Of a stretch of 64,000 nt of DNA, positions 46,991 through 55,286 are shown in pieces. The translations under genes were made by a program, and so were the position numbers. The notes under the pieces were generated by a model. The model was not told the origin of the DNA, made no database searches, and saw only the letters and a program-made list of their open reading frames with translations. Positions within the stretch are counted from its first letter, which is position 1; every line of letters starts with the position of its first letter. The stretch lies in contig CASFPE010000018.1 in NCBI GenBank assembly GCA_949296575.1, positions 62,001 to 126,000 on the forward strand, given 5' to 3'. Source of the DNA: an uncultured Bacteroides sp. Its GTDB lineage: Bacteria; Bacteroidota; Bacteroidia; Bacteroidales; Bacteroidaceae.

Positions 46991-47019
46991 CCGGGCGAAC
47001 CAGAATGTTTCTTAGGACT

Positions 47020-47700
47020 ATGGATATGAAATGGATTTGTGCAGGGATGCTTGCCGTGGCATCGGCTGCTTGCCTGTCATGCGGCGGCAGGGGAACGGCT
47101 GAGGCCGCGCCGGCAGGCGGAAGCGAGCCCCGCGTGACGTACAATAAAATCTTGGGTGTACGCAATTACCAGCGGACGTTCAACGATGTGAACGACGTGC
47201 ATCTCTCGGCGGCGGTGGCGAAGGGCATCACGCCTTTGGAAAACTGGGAGGAGGCTGTGTCGGCAAAGGAACGTTTGCTGCGGATTGCCCCAAACGGCTT
47301 TTACGCGATGGACTCGCTGACGCATTCCATTCCTTACTTGGTACCGTCGGCCAGCGTGCTGCTTACCAAGATTGGCTCGAATTTCCAGGATTCATTGGCG
47401 GCCAAGGGCTTGCCGGAGAGCCGCATCATCGTGACCTCCGTGCTGCGCACCAAGCATGACGCGCGACGGCTGAGCCGCCGCAACGTGAACGCCACGCTGA
47501 ACTCGGCCCATTTCTACGGCACGACGTTTGACGTGAGCTACCGCCGCTTTGAACCGGCGGACACGACGGCGGCCGGCACCGACCCGTGGAAGCTGAAGAT
47601 GGTGCTGGCGGAGGTGTTGCGCGACCTGCGGAAGAAAGAGTGGTGCTACGTGAAGTATGAGGTGAAGCAAGGGTGTTTCCACGTCACCACCCGCTTGTAG
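47020..47700 (+). CDS. DUF5715 / M15-peptidase-like lipoprotein
   Basis: 226 residues with a lipoprotein signal ending ACLSC (Cys21). The C-terminal half has H164 in [10 protein letters not shown] followed by D171, then H221 in [10 protein letters not shown]. This H-x6-D ... H spacing is that of zinc D-Ala-D-Ala carboxypeptidases of the M15/VanY group. A peptidoglycan-trimming role is likely but not proven. Two in-frame ATGs (47020, 47026) are equally placed behind AGGA; I give the first. It opens a GC-rich plus-strand block. Confidence 0.75.
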   Translation: MDMKWICAGMLAVASAACLSCGGRGTAEAAPAGGSEPRVTYNKILGVRNYQRTFNDVNDVHLSAAVAKGITPLENWEEAVSAKERLLRIAPNGFYAMDSLTHSIPYLVPSASVLLTKIGSNFQDSLAAKGLPESRIIVTSVLRTKHDARRLSRRNVNATLNSAHFYGTTFDVSYRRFEPADTTAAGTDPWKLKMVLAEVLRDLRKKEWCYVKYEVKQGCFHVTTRL

Positions 47701-47714
47701 GAGGGGCATGGCGC

Positions 47715-48467
47715 ATGCAACGGTATTTCATGGAACTCTCTTACGACGGGCGCAACTACCACGGCTGGCAGGTGCAGCCCAACGGCGCGAGCGTGCAGGG
47801 ATGCCTGGCGGGGGCGTTGTCGCTGCTGCTGCGGGCGGAGACGGAAGTGGTGGGCGCAGGGCGCACGGACGCAGGGGTGCATGCCGCCCGCATGGTGGCG
47901 CACTTTGACAGCGACCGTCCTTTCGACCCTGCATGGCTGGCGGCGAAGCTGAACCGCCTTTTGCCGCCCGACATCGCTGTGCATGGCATCCGGCGGGTGA
48001 GGGAGGGGGCGCATGCCCGCTTCGACGCCCTGTCGCGCACGTACCAGTACCACGTGGCGACGGCGAAGCTGCCTTTCCGCCGCGACTGGGCGTGGCGCGT
48101 GGCGCCGGGCCTTGACTTCGGGCGGATGAACGAGGCGGCTGCCGTGCTTCGGGAATACACGGATTTCACGAGCTTCAGCAAGCTGCACACGGACGTGAAG
48201 ACGAACAATTGCCGCGTGATGCAGGCGGAGTGGACGCCGGAGGGCGAAGCGGAGTGGGTGTTCACGATACGCGCCGACCGTTTCCTGCGCAACATGGTGC
48301 GGGCCGTCGTGGGTACGTTGATGGACGTGGGCAGGGGGAAGATGGACGTGGACGGCTTCCGGGCCGTCGTCGAAGCGAAGGACCGCTGCCGGGCGGGCAG
48401 TTCGGCGCCGGCCCATGGGCTGTTCCTGGCCGATGTGGAATACCCGGCAGACTTATATATAATGTAG
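47715..48467 (+). CDS. truA: tRNA pseudouridine synthase A
   Basis: Makes pseudouridine at tRNA positions 38-40. Catalytic Asp is D52 in [28 protein letters not shown] at the N-terminus and [11 protein letters not shown] near the C-terminus are typical. 250 residues. ATG 47715 is preferred over a frame extension that overlaps the upstream gene. 14 bp separate it from that gene's stop. Confidence 0.95.
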   Translation: MQRYFMELSYDGRNYHGWQVQPNGASVQGCLAGALSLLLRAETEVVGAGRTDAGVHAARMVAHFDSDRPFDPAWLAAKLNRLLPPDIAVHGIRRVREGAHARFDALSRTYQYHVATAKLPFRRDWAWRVAPGLDFGRMNEAAAVLREYTDFTSFSKLHTDVKTNNCRVMQAEWTPEGEAEWVFTIRADRFLRNMVRAVVGTLMDVGRGKMDVDGFRAVVEAKDRCRAGSSAPAHGLFLADVEYPADLYIM

Positions 48468-48478
48468 GAGAGAGGGAC

Positions 48479-49378
48479 ATGTGGTTGCTTCTGGCTTTTC
48501 TTTCGGCGGCGTTGCTGGGGTTCTACGACGTGTTCAAGAAGGAGTCGCTGCGGGACAACGCGGTGATTCCCGTGCTGTTCCTCAACACGTTGTTCTCGAG
48601 CCTTTTGTTCCTGCCCTTCATCGTGGTGTCGGCGCGGATGCCGGGCGCGCTGGAGGGCGGGCTGTTCTACGTGCCGCAGGCGGGGTGGGAAGTCCACCGC
48701 TTCATCGTGCTGAAGTCAGCCTTGGTGCTGTCGTCGTGGGTGTTCGGCTACTTGGGGATGAAGCATTTGCCGCTGACCATCGTGGGTCCCATCAATGCGA
48801 CGAGGCCGGTGATGGTATTGGTGGGCGCGATGCTCGTATTCGGGGAGCGGCTGAACCTCTGGCAGTGGACGGGCGTGGCGTTGGCCGTGGCTTCGTTCTT
48901 CATGCTGAGCCGTTCGGGGCGGAAGGAGGGCATCGACTTCGCGCACAACCGTTGGGTGGTGTTCGTGGTGCTGGCGGCGTTGCTGGGGGCTGCGAGCGGG
49001 CTGTACGACAAATACCTGATGGCGCGCTTCGACCGCATGGCGGTGCAGGCGTGGTACAATGTCTACCAGGTGCCGATGATGGGGGCGGCGCTGCTTGCCT
49101 TATGGCTGCCGTCGCGGCGGCACACGTCGCCGTTCCGCTGGCACTGGTGCATCCCGCTGATTTCGTTGTTCCTCAGCGCGGCCGACTTCGTGTACTTTTA
49201 CGCCCTCTCCATGGAGGGGTCGATGATTTCCATCGTGTCGATGGTGCGGCGGGGCAGCGTGGTGGTGTCGTTCCTCTGCGGGGCGTTGCTTTTCCGTGAA
49301 AAGAATTTAAAAAGCAAGGCCGTGGACCTTCTGCTGGTGTTAATAGGGATGTTATTCTTATATTTGGGCTCAAAATGA
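48479..49378 (+). CDS. EamA/DMT family transporter
   Basis: A 299-residue inner-membrane protein with about ten hydrophobic helices in two EamA-type repeats (MWLLLAFLSAALLGFYDVFKK at the start, PLTIVGPINATRPVMVLVGAM mid-protein). Probable metabolite or drug exporter, substrate unknown. An open frame from 48209 overlaps truA and is not used. ATG 48479 lies 12 bp after the truA stop, behind AGGAGAGAGG. Its stop overlaps the next start (ATGA). Confidence 0.85.
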   Translation: MWLLLAFLSAALLGFYDVFKKESLRDNAVIPVLFLNTLFSSLLFLPFIVVSARMPGALEGGLFYVPQAGWEVHRFIVLKSALVLSSWVFGYLGMKHLPLTIVGPINATRPVMVLVGAMLVFGERLNLWQWTGVALAVASFFMLSRSGRKEGIDFAHNRWVVFVVLAALLGAASGLYDKYLMARFDRMAVQAWYNVYQVPMMGAALLALWLPSRRHTSPFRWHWCIPLISLFLSAADFVYFYALSMEGSMISIVSMVRRGSVVVSFLCGALLFREKNLKSKAVDLLLVLIGMLFLYLGSK

Positions 49379-50025
49379 AAGGACGTATGAAAAGAGTGTT
49401 GCTGGCCATGCTGTGCGTGGCCGTTTTTGCCGGGGCGCGGTCGCAGACGATGGGGGAGCTGTTCGTGGCGATGCCCGACTCGCTGCTGCCGGCCTTCACG
49501 GGGAATGACCGGGCGGACTTCGTGGATTTCCTCGCGGCGGGCATGCGGGCCCGGGTGAAGAACAAGTTCGGCCGCGTGGCGGAGATGCGGGCGTTGACGG
49601 CGGACTACCTGTTGCTGGAGACTTCTTCCGCCGGCACGCTGGAGATGAAGCTGCTGCAGGCGGACGACAGCACGCGGGTGGTGGTGGCCGCCACCACGTG
49701 CCGGGGGCCGGCGGAGGATAGCCGCCTCAGCTTCTACACCACGGCGTGGGAGCCGCTGCCCGCCGACCGTTTCATCACCCTGCCGGTGCCGGGCGACTTC
49801 CTGCTGCGGGCCGACACCATCGACACGGCGCGGCGCGACGCCGCCCTGCTGCGGGCGGACGTGTTCCTGCTGAGGGCTTCGCTTTCGGCTGGCAGCGCGG
49901 CGGTGGATTTCACCTGCACCACGCCGGATTACATGGACGAGGAGTCGGCGCGGGCCTTGCGCCCCTTCCTGGCCGGGAAGCCGGTGCGCTACGAATGGAT
50001 TGACGGACGTTTCATCAAACAATGA
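49375..50025 (+). CDS. DUF3256 family secreted protein
   Basis: 216 residues with a signal peptide (VLLAMLCVAVFAGARS). The body matches the DUF3256 family of Bacteroidales (TMGELFVAMPDSLLPAFTGNDRADFVDFL). It is predicted periplasmic; function unknown. The start overlaps the EamA stop by 4 bp, and the endonuclease I gene starts 7 bp after its stop, so the plus-strand genes read as one operon. Confidence 0.8.
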   Translation: MKGRMKRVLLAMLCVAVFAGARSQTMGELFVAMPDSLLPAFTGNDRADFVDFLAAGMRARVKNKFGRVAEMRALTADYLLLETSSAGTLEMKLLQADDSTRVVVAATTCRGPAEDSRLSFYTTAWEPLPADRFITLPVPGDFLLRADTIDTARRDAALLRADVFLLRASLSAGSAAVDFTCTTPDYMDEESARALRPFLAGKPVRYEWIDGRFIKQ

Positions 50026-50032
50026 CAGAGAT

Positions 50033-51064
50033 ATGAGGAGAAGTTTCGAAAGAATGTGGGCAACCCTCCTGTGCGCGGCGGCCATCTGCATGGCGGCCAC
50101 GGCGCAGGCCCAGGCGCCCGCCGGCTATTACGACGGGACGGAGGGGAAAAGCGGCGCGGCGCTGAAGACGGCGCTCTCCCGCATCATCAGCGACCACGAG
50201 CAGCGGTCGTACAAACAGCTGTGGACGGACTTCCTGGAGACCGACCGGCGGAGCGACGGCAGCGTGTGGGACATGTACTCCTCCACCACCGTCTTCGCCT
50301 TCCAGGACGACCAGTGCGGCAACTACCACGAGGAGGGCGATTGCTACAACCGCGAGCATTCCATGCCGAAAAGCTGGTTCAACGACGCGTACCCGATGTA
50401 CACGGACTTGTTCCACCTCTACCCGACGGACGGCTATGTGAACAACCGTCGGGGCAACTTCCCCTTTGGGGAGACGAAGGGCGAACGGTACCAGTCGGAA
50501 GGCGGGTTCAGCAAGCTGGGCAACTGCACCTATCCGGGATATACGGGCGTCGTGTTCGAGCCCAACGACGAGTACAAGGGCGACTTCGCCCGCACCTATT
50601 TCTACATGGTGACGGCCTACGAGGACCGCGTGTCCGGGTGGGACAGCGACATGCTCAACCGCACGGCCTATCCCGCCTTCGCCGCGTGGGCGGTGGAGAT
50701 GCTCCTCGAGTGGAGCCGCGAGGACCCCGTGAGCCAGAAGGAGGTGGACCGCAACAACGCCGTCTACCGCATCCAGGGCAACCGCAACCCCTTCATCGAC
50801 CTTCGCGGGCTGGAGGAGTACGTGTGGGGCAACCGCAAGGATGAGCCGTTCGGGCCCACCGGGGTGGACCGGCTGGCCGGCTGCGCGTTCAGCGTGCGGG
50901 CCGAGGGCGGGCAGCTCGTCATCCAGTCCGGCGCGGAGGCTGTCGTCCCCGTGTACGACGTGGTGGGGCGCATGGTGCGGCGCGTGCATGTCGCGCCGGG
51001 CGAGACGCGCGTGCCCCTGCCCCCCGGCATCTACATCGTGGCGCGGCGCAAGGTGGCGCTCTGA
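50033..51064 (+). CDS. Secreted endonuclease I with sorting-domain-like tail
   Basis: 343 residues. Signal peptide (LLCAAAICMAATAQAQ), then a His-Me finger endonuclease I domain: REHSMPKSWF (107-116) and DLFHLYPTDGYVNNRRGN (125-142) carry the catalytic His and metal Asn. It degrades DNA, probably outside the cytoplasm. The last about 40 residues (VPVYDVVGRMVRR ... PPGIYIVARRKVAL) resemble a type IX secretion C-terminal sorting domain. ATG 50033 gives the signal peptide; 50000 would overlap DUF3256. It is followed by two GC-rich terminators. Confidence 0.88.
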   Translation: MRRSFERMWATLLCAAAICMAATAQAQAPAGYYDGTEGKSGAALKTALSRIISDHEQRSYKQLWTDFLETDRRSDGSVWDMYSSTTVFAFQDDQCGNYHEEGDCYNREHSMPKSWFNDAYPMYTDLFHLYPTDGYVNNRRGNFPFGETKGERYQSEGGFSKLGNCTYPGYTGVVFEPNDEYKGDFARTYFYMVTAYEDRVSGWDSDMLNRTAYPAFAAWAVEMLLEWSREDPVSQKEVDRNNAVYRIQGNRNPFIDLRGLEEYVWGNRKDEPFGPTGVDRLAGCAFSVRAEGGQLVIQSGAEAVVPVYDVVGRMVRRVHVAPGETRVPLPPGIYIVARRKVAL

Positions 51065-51085
51065 CGGTTTCAGATTCCAAACGAA

Positions 51086-51138
51086 GGGGGGCGCAGCCGG
51101 CGGCGCCCCCCTTTTCGCGCCCTCGCGGGGGCGTTTTT
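51086..51138 (+). terminator. Double terminator after endonuclease I
   Basis: GGGGGGCGC (51086-51094) with GCGCCCCCC (51103-51111) then TTTT, followed by a second hairpin CGCCC ... GGGCG (51118-51133) then TTTTT. Confidence 0.8.
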
Positions 51139-51165
51139 CAAGATATATTACCACGAGCCATACCG

Positions 51166-51242
51166 CCCTATAGACCCGTTGAAAATGCCCTATAGGGCGG
51201 TTAAAACTCCCCTATAGGGCATTTTTTGCTCCCCTATAGGGC
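51166..51242. repeat. Tandem palindrome array D (4 x 22 bp)
   Basis: CCCTATAGGG cores start at 51188, 51210 and 51232 and a decayed CCCTATAGAC at 51166: an exact 22-bp period with 12-bp spacers (CGGTTAAAACTC, CATTTTTTGCTC). It fills the space between two convergent secreted-nuclease genes. Confidence 0.9.
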
Positions 51243-51283
51243 GTTTCAGCCCGCCTGTGCGTCCGTCTTGGGAAAGCTGCGCC

Positions 51284-52270
51284 TCAGTCCAGCCCCGGCC
51301 ACGCCGAGAGGTTGACAAGCCGCTCCACGTTGTCCTCCACCCGGTCGGGCAAGTTGCAGAAAAAGTCGATGCCCGTCTCCTCCTCCAGGCGGTCGATGCT
51401 CATGGCATGCTCGCTGAAGCGGTAAGGCCGCTGGTAGGCCTGCTCGCGCTGCTCCAGGAGGAAGCCCACGGCGCGGTACTGGAACTGCTGGTTCGCCGCG
51501 CTCCACTTCTTGCTCAGCAGCGCCATGAAATAGTAGCGCGGCATCACGTTCGTCCCCGGCTCGCTGAGGGTCATGCCCCGGCCCAGCGTGCCGCCTTTCG
51601 CCACGAACAGCGTGTCCGTGCCGTTCACGTACGTGCGCCCCCAGTCCTGCACCACGCCCTCCAGCGCGGCCCACACCTGCTGGTTGAACCGCGAGTACTG
51701 CGGCGACATGTTCGTGAAATAGAACGTCTGCGCGTTCGCCTCGCGCGAATACTGCCGGTCCTCCGAGGCGCAGAGGTGCCCCCGGTCGATGCCGTCGCCG
51801 CTGCCCCCCGTGCCGAAGTCGCCGTTGTTGCTCTGCAAGCCGGCCGCCAATGCCGGGTCGGCCCGGAAGCTGCCCGACCGGCCCACGTTGTTGTCCCTTG
51901 CCGTCGTCGCGTCAAACGTGAAGGCCACCCACCGGGGATGGCGCGCCTCCGTGTCCTGCTCCGTGCTGAAGCTCACCACCGTGCGCCCGTTCTCCTGCGT
52001 GGTGTGGGGGATGAACACCGTCGCCCCCTCCTCCGCCACGCGCGGCACCTCGAGCCGCCGCAAGTAAGGGCTCGACGCCGGGTTGGCGTTCACGTTGTCC
52101 GGGTCCGCCACCTCCGTTTGGCCGTTGCCTCCGCCTTCGTTGCCTCCGCCCGCGCCCCCGTTCCCCGGAGCCGGCTCGTCGCCCCCGCACGCCGCCAAGG
52201 CCAGCGCCGCGAAAGCCGCGCATGCCCATGCCTTGGCCATGCGCTCCAGTCCTGATGCAAAATCCTTCAT
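51284..52270 (-). CDS. DNA/RNA non-specific endonuclease lipoprotein
   Basis: 328 residues. The lipoprotein signal ends LALAAC (Cys28), followed by a Gly/Asn-rich linker (29-52) typical of surface-exposed lipoproteins. The NUC-family nuclease domain has DRGH (162-165, catalytic His165) and FTNMSPQ with the metal Asn187. It would cut DNA and RNA outside the cell or in the periplasm. It faces the endonuclease I gene across array D. A second ATG at 52240 would give a shorter signal peptide. Confidence 0.9.
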   Translation of the reverse strand: MKDFASGLERMAKAWACAAFAALALAACGGDEPAPGNGGAGGGNEGGGNGQTEVADPDNVNANPASSPYLRRLEVPRVAEEGATVFIPHTTQENGRTVVSFSTEQDTEARHPRWVAFTFDATTARDNNVGRSGSFRADPALAAGLQSNNGDFGTGGSGDGIDRGHLCASEDRQYSREANAQTFYFTNMSPQYSRFNQQVWAALEGVVQDWGRTYVNGTDTLFVAKGGTLGRGMTLSEPGTNVMPRYYFMALLSKKWSAANQQFQYRAVGFLLEQREQAYQRPYRFSEHAMSIDRLEEETGIDFFCNLPDRVEDNVERLVNLSAWPGLD

Positions 52271-52352
52271 GATGCAGTGGGATAAAAACGAAGCGCGCCC
52301 CCGGCGGGAGTCCGCCGCGCAGCGCGCCTCTCTCGTGATGAAACGATATGGG

Positions 52353-52607
52353 TCACTTCTTCTTCCGGTCGCCGTAACGGCTCAAGAACTTGTCCACGCG
52401 CCCCGCCGTGTCCACCAGCTTCGATTTGCCGGTGTAGAAAGGATGCGACGTGCTGGAGATTTCCAGCTTGACCAGCGGGTAAGTCTCGCCTTCAAATTCA
52501 ATCGTGTCCTTCGTGGCGCAAGTGGAGCGCGACAGGAACATGTCCCCGTTCGACATGTCCTTGAACACTACCGGACGGTAAGATTCTGGATGGATTCCTT
52601 TTTTCAT
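52353..52607 (-). CDS. rpmE2: Ribosomal protein L31, type B
   Basis: 84-residue large-subunit protein of the zinc-free type B (C-) class. The CxxC zinc pairs are absent and the [25 protein letters not shown] opening is typical. In bacteria with both types, type B is used under zinc limitation; no second copy is in this window. It has its own good promoter with a leader of about 70 nt. Confidence 0.95.
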   Translation of the reverse strand: MKKGIHPESYRPVVFKDMSNGDMFLSRSTCATKDTIEFEGETYPLVKLEISSTSHPFYTGKSKLVDTAGRVDKFLSRYGDRKKK

Positions 52608-52686
52608 ATCAGTATGCTTTAATTTGTTATATACCTTATATTATAGTGGCAACGCGAAAAGTGCAATGCGCTTTTTCAAGCGGATG

Positions 52687-52717
52687 CAAAGATACGGCTT
52701 TTGTTCATAATGGCAAA
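52687..52717 (-). promoter_or_regulatory. Promoter of rpmE2
   Basis: TATCTTTG (52694-52687) with TTTG at 52717-52714 exactly 19 bp upstream, the best Bacteroidetes consensus promoter in the window. Confidence 0.8.
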
Positions 52718-52811
52718 CGTTTTCGGGAAAAAATCGCTTTTTCCCACGCGCCGCCTCCCTTTGCGCCCCGCCGCCGCGCGCCTCCCGCCCTCCACCGGGA
52801 GGGGGAAAGCA

Positions 52812-52842
52812 ACGGCGCGGCACGCTGTCCGCGCCGCGCCGT
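52812..52842 (-). terminator. GC-rich terminator after the DUF6359 lipoprotein
   Basis: ACGGCGCGG and CCGCGCCGT form a 9-bp stem 29 bp past the stop; the following minus-strand tail TTGCTTT is weakly T-rich. Confidence 0.55.
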
Positions 52843-52870
52843 GATGCATTCCGGAAAGGATGCGGACGGG

Positions 52871-54376
52871 TTATTCCAACGTGAAGGATGCGTCTTTGTT
52901 CATGTCGCGCAGTCCCGGGATATTGAAATAGGTGCGCAACTTCCCGCCGATGGTCAGCTTCTTGCCCAAGTTGCCGGGGTTGTCTTGCAAGTTAATGCCC
53001 GAGCGCACGCTGCCTCCTGAAGGCAGGTTCACGGCAAGGCATTGCGTGTAGTCAGTCACGGCGGGGTCGTCTGCAATCAAAACCATGGTGGCGCGAACTG
53101 CCGTTCCGCCTTCGCCGAACACCACGTCATAGTTGCTCTCAATCTTGCTGATGCTGTCATCGCTTTTCACGCTGCCTACGATGTAACCCGTCACATAGGC
53201 CCATTCGCTGTTCTGGTTGGCCATGGCCGTTGCCACGTCATAAGGTTCGTCTTGCGAGCCGGGGCCGGTCTCCGGGAAGTCGCCGGTTTCGCTGTCGGTG
53301 CCGCTTCCGCCTTGTTCGCCGCCACCCACCTCGCTGGTTGTGCCGTTCAAGGAATAGATTTGGCTTCCTGTTGAAATTTCAGGCGTTTCCCCATATTGGC
53401 TGACATATAAAGTCAAGGCACCGTAAACAATCACCTCGTCGCCCACCTTGATTTGGTCGGCAGAAGTGAACTTCTCGCCGCCAAGGTAGTAACCGCGATA
53501 TACTTCCAATTGGCCGTTCGTGCTGCCATCATCGGAAATATGGTAGGTGGCGTTGCCAAAATCCGGCGCAACTTCATCGATTTGCGAGATAATTCCCTTT
53601 ACATATACATTGTCGCTGGTATAGGTGCCTGCGGCGATGATGCTCTGTGCTTCGGCCACCGTGTACGGGTCTTCTGCCGTGCCGCCTTCCGGATTGTCCG
53701 GGTTGTCCGGGTTGTCGGTATCTTCGCCGGTGCCTTCAGCCATTTTGAAGTTCTGCACTTCCCAAGTGGACGAGAAGCTGTCGTCGCAAGTGTGGCGCAA
53801 TGCAACGGTGATGGCCGTGTTGCCTTCGCCGATGTAAGCGGCAGGAATGCTGATATTGCCCGCGCTTTCAAAGTTGAATCCGTCTGAGCCGCTTCCGGCA
53901 CCGTTGTTGACACCGTCATAGCTGATGGGCAGCACCTCCCAGTTGGCGGTGTTCACATCGCCCGCATAGTCCTTGCTGATGACCAGTTGGTTGTTGTCGG
54001 AGATGCTTCCCCGTTCGTATTCAAGGGCATGGTCGAATGTGATGTACGCCCCGGTGGATGCGCTCAAGTCGATGGTTGGTGACACCAAATAAGTAATGCC
54101 TGCTTGGTTCTCCTTTTGGCCGTCTCCGTCATAGTCTTGGAAGCCTGTGATGCAAGCGCTCTGGAAATCGATTTTCCAACTCAGGTTGCCTTGTGCTGAG
54201 ATACTGGTGAACGATCCAAGGCTGGTACGGAATGTCTCGTCAATGTAAACGCCTTCCTCTGTCTCGCTGTCGCCTCCCGTGCCGGGGATGTCGTAAGGCG
54301 CGGGGACATCGCTACATGCGTTGAATGCCAATGCGGCAAATATCACGAAAATGAAAGAATTGAGAATCTTTTTCAT
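52871..54376 (-). CDS. DUF6359-type lipoprotein with OB-like domains
   Basis: 501-residue surface lipoprotein (signal ends AFNAC, Cys21). Three regions are visible: a choice-of-anchor jelly-roll (about 45-215), an OB-like domain (about 235-340, PYTVAEAQSIIAAGTYTSDNVYVKG) and a second OB-like DUF6359 region (about 375-501, PYDVATAMANQNSEWAYVTGYIVG ... KLTIGGKLRTYFNIPG). Asp/Asn/Pro-rich linkers join them. OB-type domains of this kind occur in Bacteroidetes extracellular nucleases. Third gene after the TonB receptor and the DUF5689 lipoprotein. Confidence 0.72.
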   Translation of the reverse strand: MKKILNSFIFVIFAALAFNACSDVPAPYDIPGTGGDSETEEGVYIDETFRTSLGSFTSISAQGNLSWKIDFQSACITGFQDYDGDGQKENQAGITYLVSPTIDLSASTGAYITFDHALEYERGSISDNNQLVISKDYAGDVNTANWEVLPISYDGVNNGAGSGSDGFNFESAGNISIPAAYIGEGNTAITVALRHTCDDSFSSTWEVQNFKMAEGTGEDTDNPDNPDNPEGGTAEDPYTVAEAQSIIAAGTYTSDNVYVKGIISQIDEVAPDFGNATYHISDDGSTNGQLEVYRGYYLGGEKFTSADQIKVGDEVIVYGALTLYVSQYGETPEISTGSQIYSLNGTTSEVGGGEQGGSGTDSETGDFPETGPGSQDEPYDVATAMANQNSEWAYVTGYIVGSVKSDDSISKIESNYDVVFGEGGTAVRATMVLIADDPAVTDYTQCLAVNLPSGGSVRSGINLQDNPGNLGKKLTIGGKLRTYFNIPGLRDMNKDASFTLE

Positions 54377-54396
54377 AAGCCTAAGTATTTTCTTGT

Positions 54397-55248
54397 TTAT
54401 TTATTGATTTCTATGTCGTTAAGGGTTCTCACGGTGAGCTGCCACGTGTCGCGGTAGCGTCCCAGGATGCCGGTGATGTTCAGCGAGCCTTGCGGGATGA
54501 CGTCGAGGGCGAAGTTGGCATACGAGCTGGTGCGCATCACCAATGTTTTGTTATCGCTGAAGCGGATGGTGCGCTCCACGGCGTTGCTGTTCACCACATC
54601 CTCCTCTGGGGCGATCTGTGTTTCGCCGTCGGCTTCGTCGATGGTCACGTTGTGCATCTCCACGAGGAACGGCGCGTCGTCCTGGCTGTTGGCATCGAGC
54701 CATGCGCCGTCTATCACGATGGGCTTCAACTCATCGTAAGTGGTTTGCGGGCGGTTGAGGATGCGCACGTGGCTTTCCCATGTGAACGACGGCATGCGGC
54801 CTATCTGGTAGGTGCCGCGTTCGGAGTTGTAATACATGGTGCCTATCTGTGCCTGCTCCCCGTAGCCCCCGATGTAGAGTCCGGTGCAATCGATGGCCAC
54901 CATCTGCCCGACGGGGCAGTTGGCATACAGCCCCGTGTTGTCGATGCTGACGGTGATGGCACCGCTTTCGTCGCCCACAATCAGTTGCTTGTAGAGGTTG
55001 CCGCTCTCGTCGTCGCCGATGACCACTCCTTTGATGATGGTTCCCTCGTCGATGGGGGCGTAGCCGCTGTTGGAGATGGTGGAAGCGTGCAGGTTTTTCA
55101 GTTCACCGATGCTGATGGTGCGTTGCTCCGGGATGTAGTTGTTGCCGAACGCATTGTAGATGTTCGGGTCGTCGAACTGGTCGGCGCACGATGCCATGCC
55201 GATGAGGAGAGCCAGCCCGGCGGTGAGTTTTGATATGGTCTTGTTCAT
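54397..55248 (-). CDS. DUF5689 family surface lipoprotein
   Basis: 283 residues, lipoprotein signal ending GMASC (Cys21). The DUF5689 domain (RTISIGELKNLHASTISNSG..., VVIGDDESGNLYKQLIVGDESGAITVSID) is an OB-like beta domain often found next to TonB receptors and extracellular nucleases in Bacteroidetes. It takes the place where a SusD-like protein would stand in a Sus locus. It lies 38 bp after the TonB receptor and 20 bp before the DUF6359 lipoprotein, same strand. Confidence 0.82.
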   Translation of the reverse strand: MNKTISKLTAGLALLIGMASCADQFDDPNIYNAFGNNYIPEQRTISIGELKNLHASTISNSGYAPIDEGTIIKGVVIGDDESGNLYKQLIVGDESGAITVSIDNTGLYANCPVGQMVAIDCTGLYIGGYGEQAQIGTMYYNSERGTYQIGRMPSFTWESHVRILNRPQTTYDELKPIVIDGAWLDANSQDDAPFLVEMHNVTIDEADGETQIAPEEDVVNSNAVERTIRFSDNKTLVMRTSSYANFALDVIPQGSLNITGILGRYRDTWQLTVRTLNDIEINK

Positions 55249-55286
55249 ATTGTTCCTGTTTTTATCGTTGTCAGTTATTCAAAATA

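Larger units (their letters stand above)
46534..47019. other. 486-bp divergent intergenic region with repeat arrays
   Basis: Between phoH (minus) and the M15-like gene (plus). It contains a promoter for each and two successive tandem arrays (F1, 46728-46811; F2, 46825-46890). No gene was found. Confidence 0.6.

Noticed and set aside
48209..48478. Extended start for the EamA transporter
   Set aside because: The extension lies inside truA in another frame; ATG 48479 with a purine-rich leader fits the first transmembrane helix.
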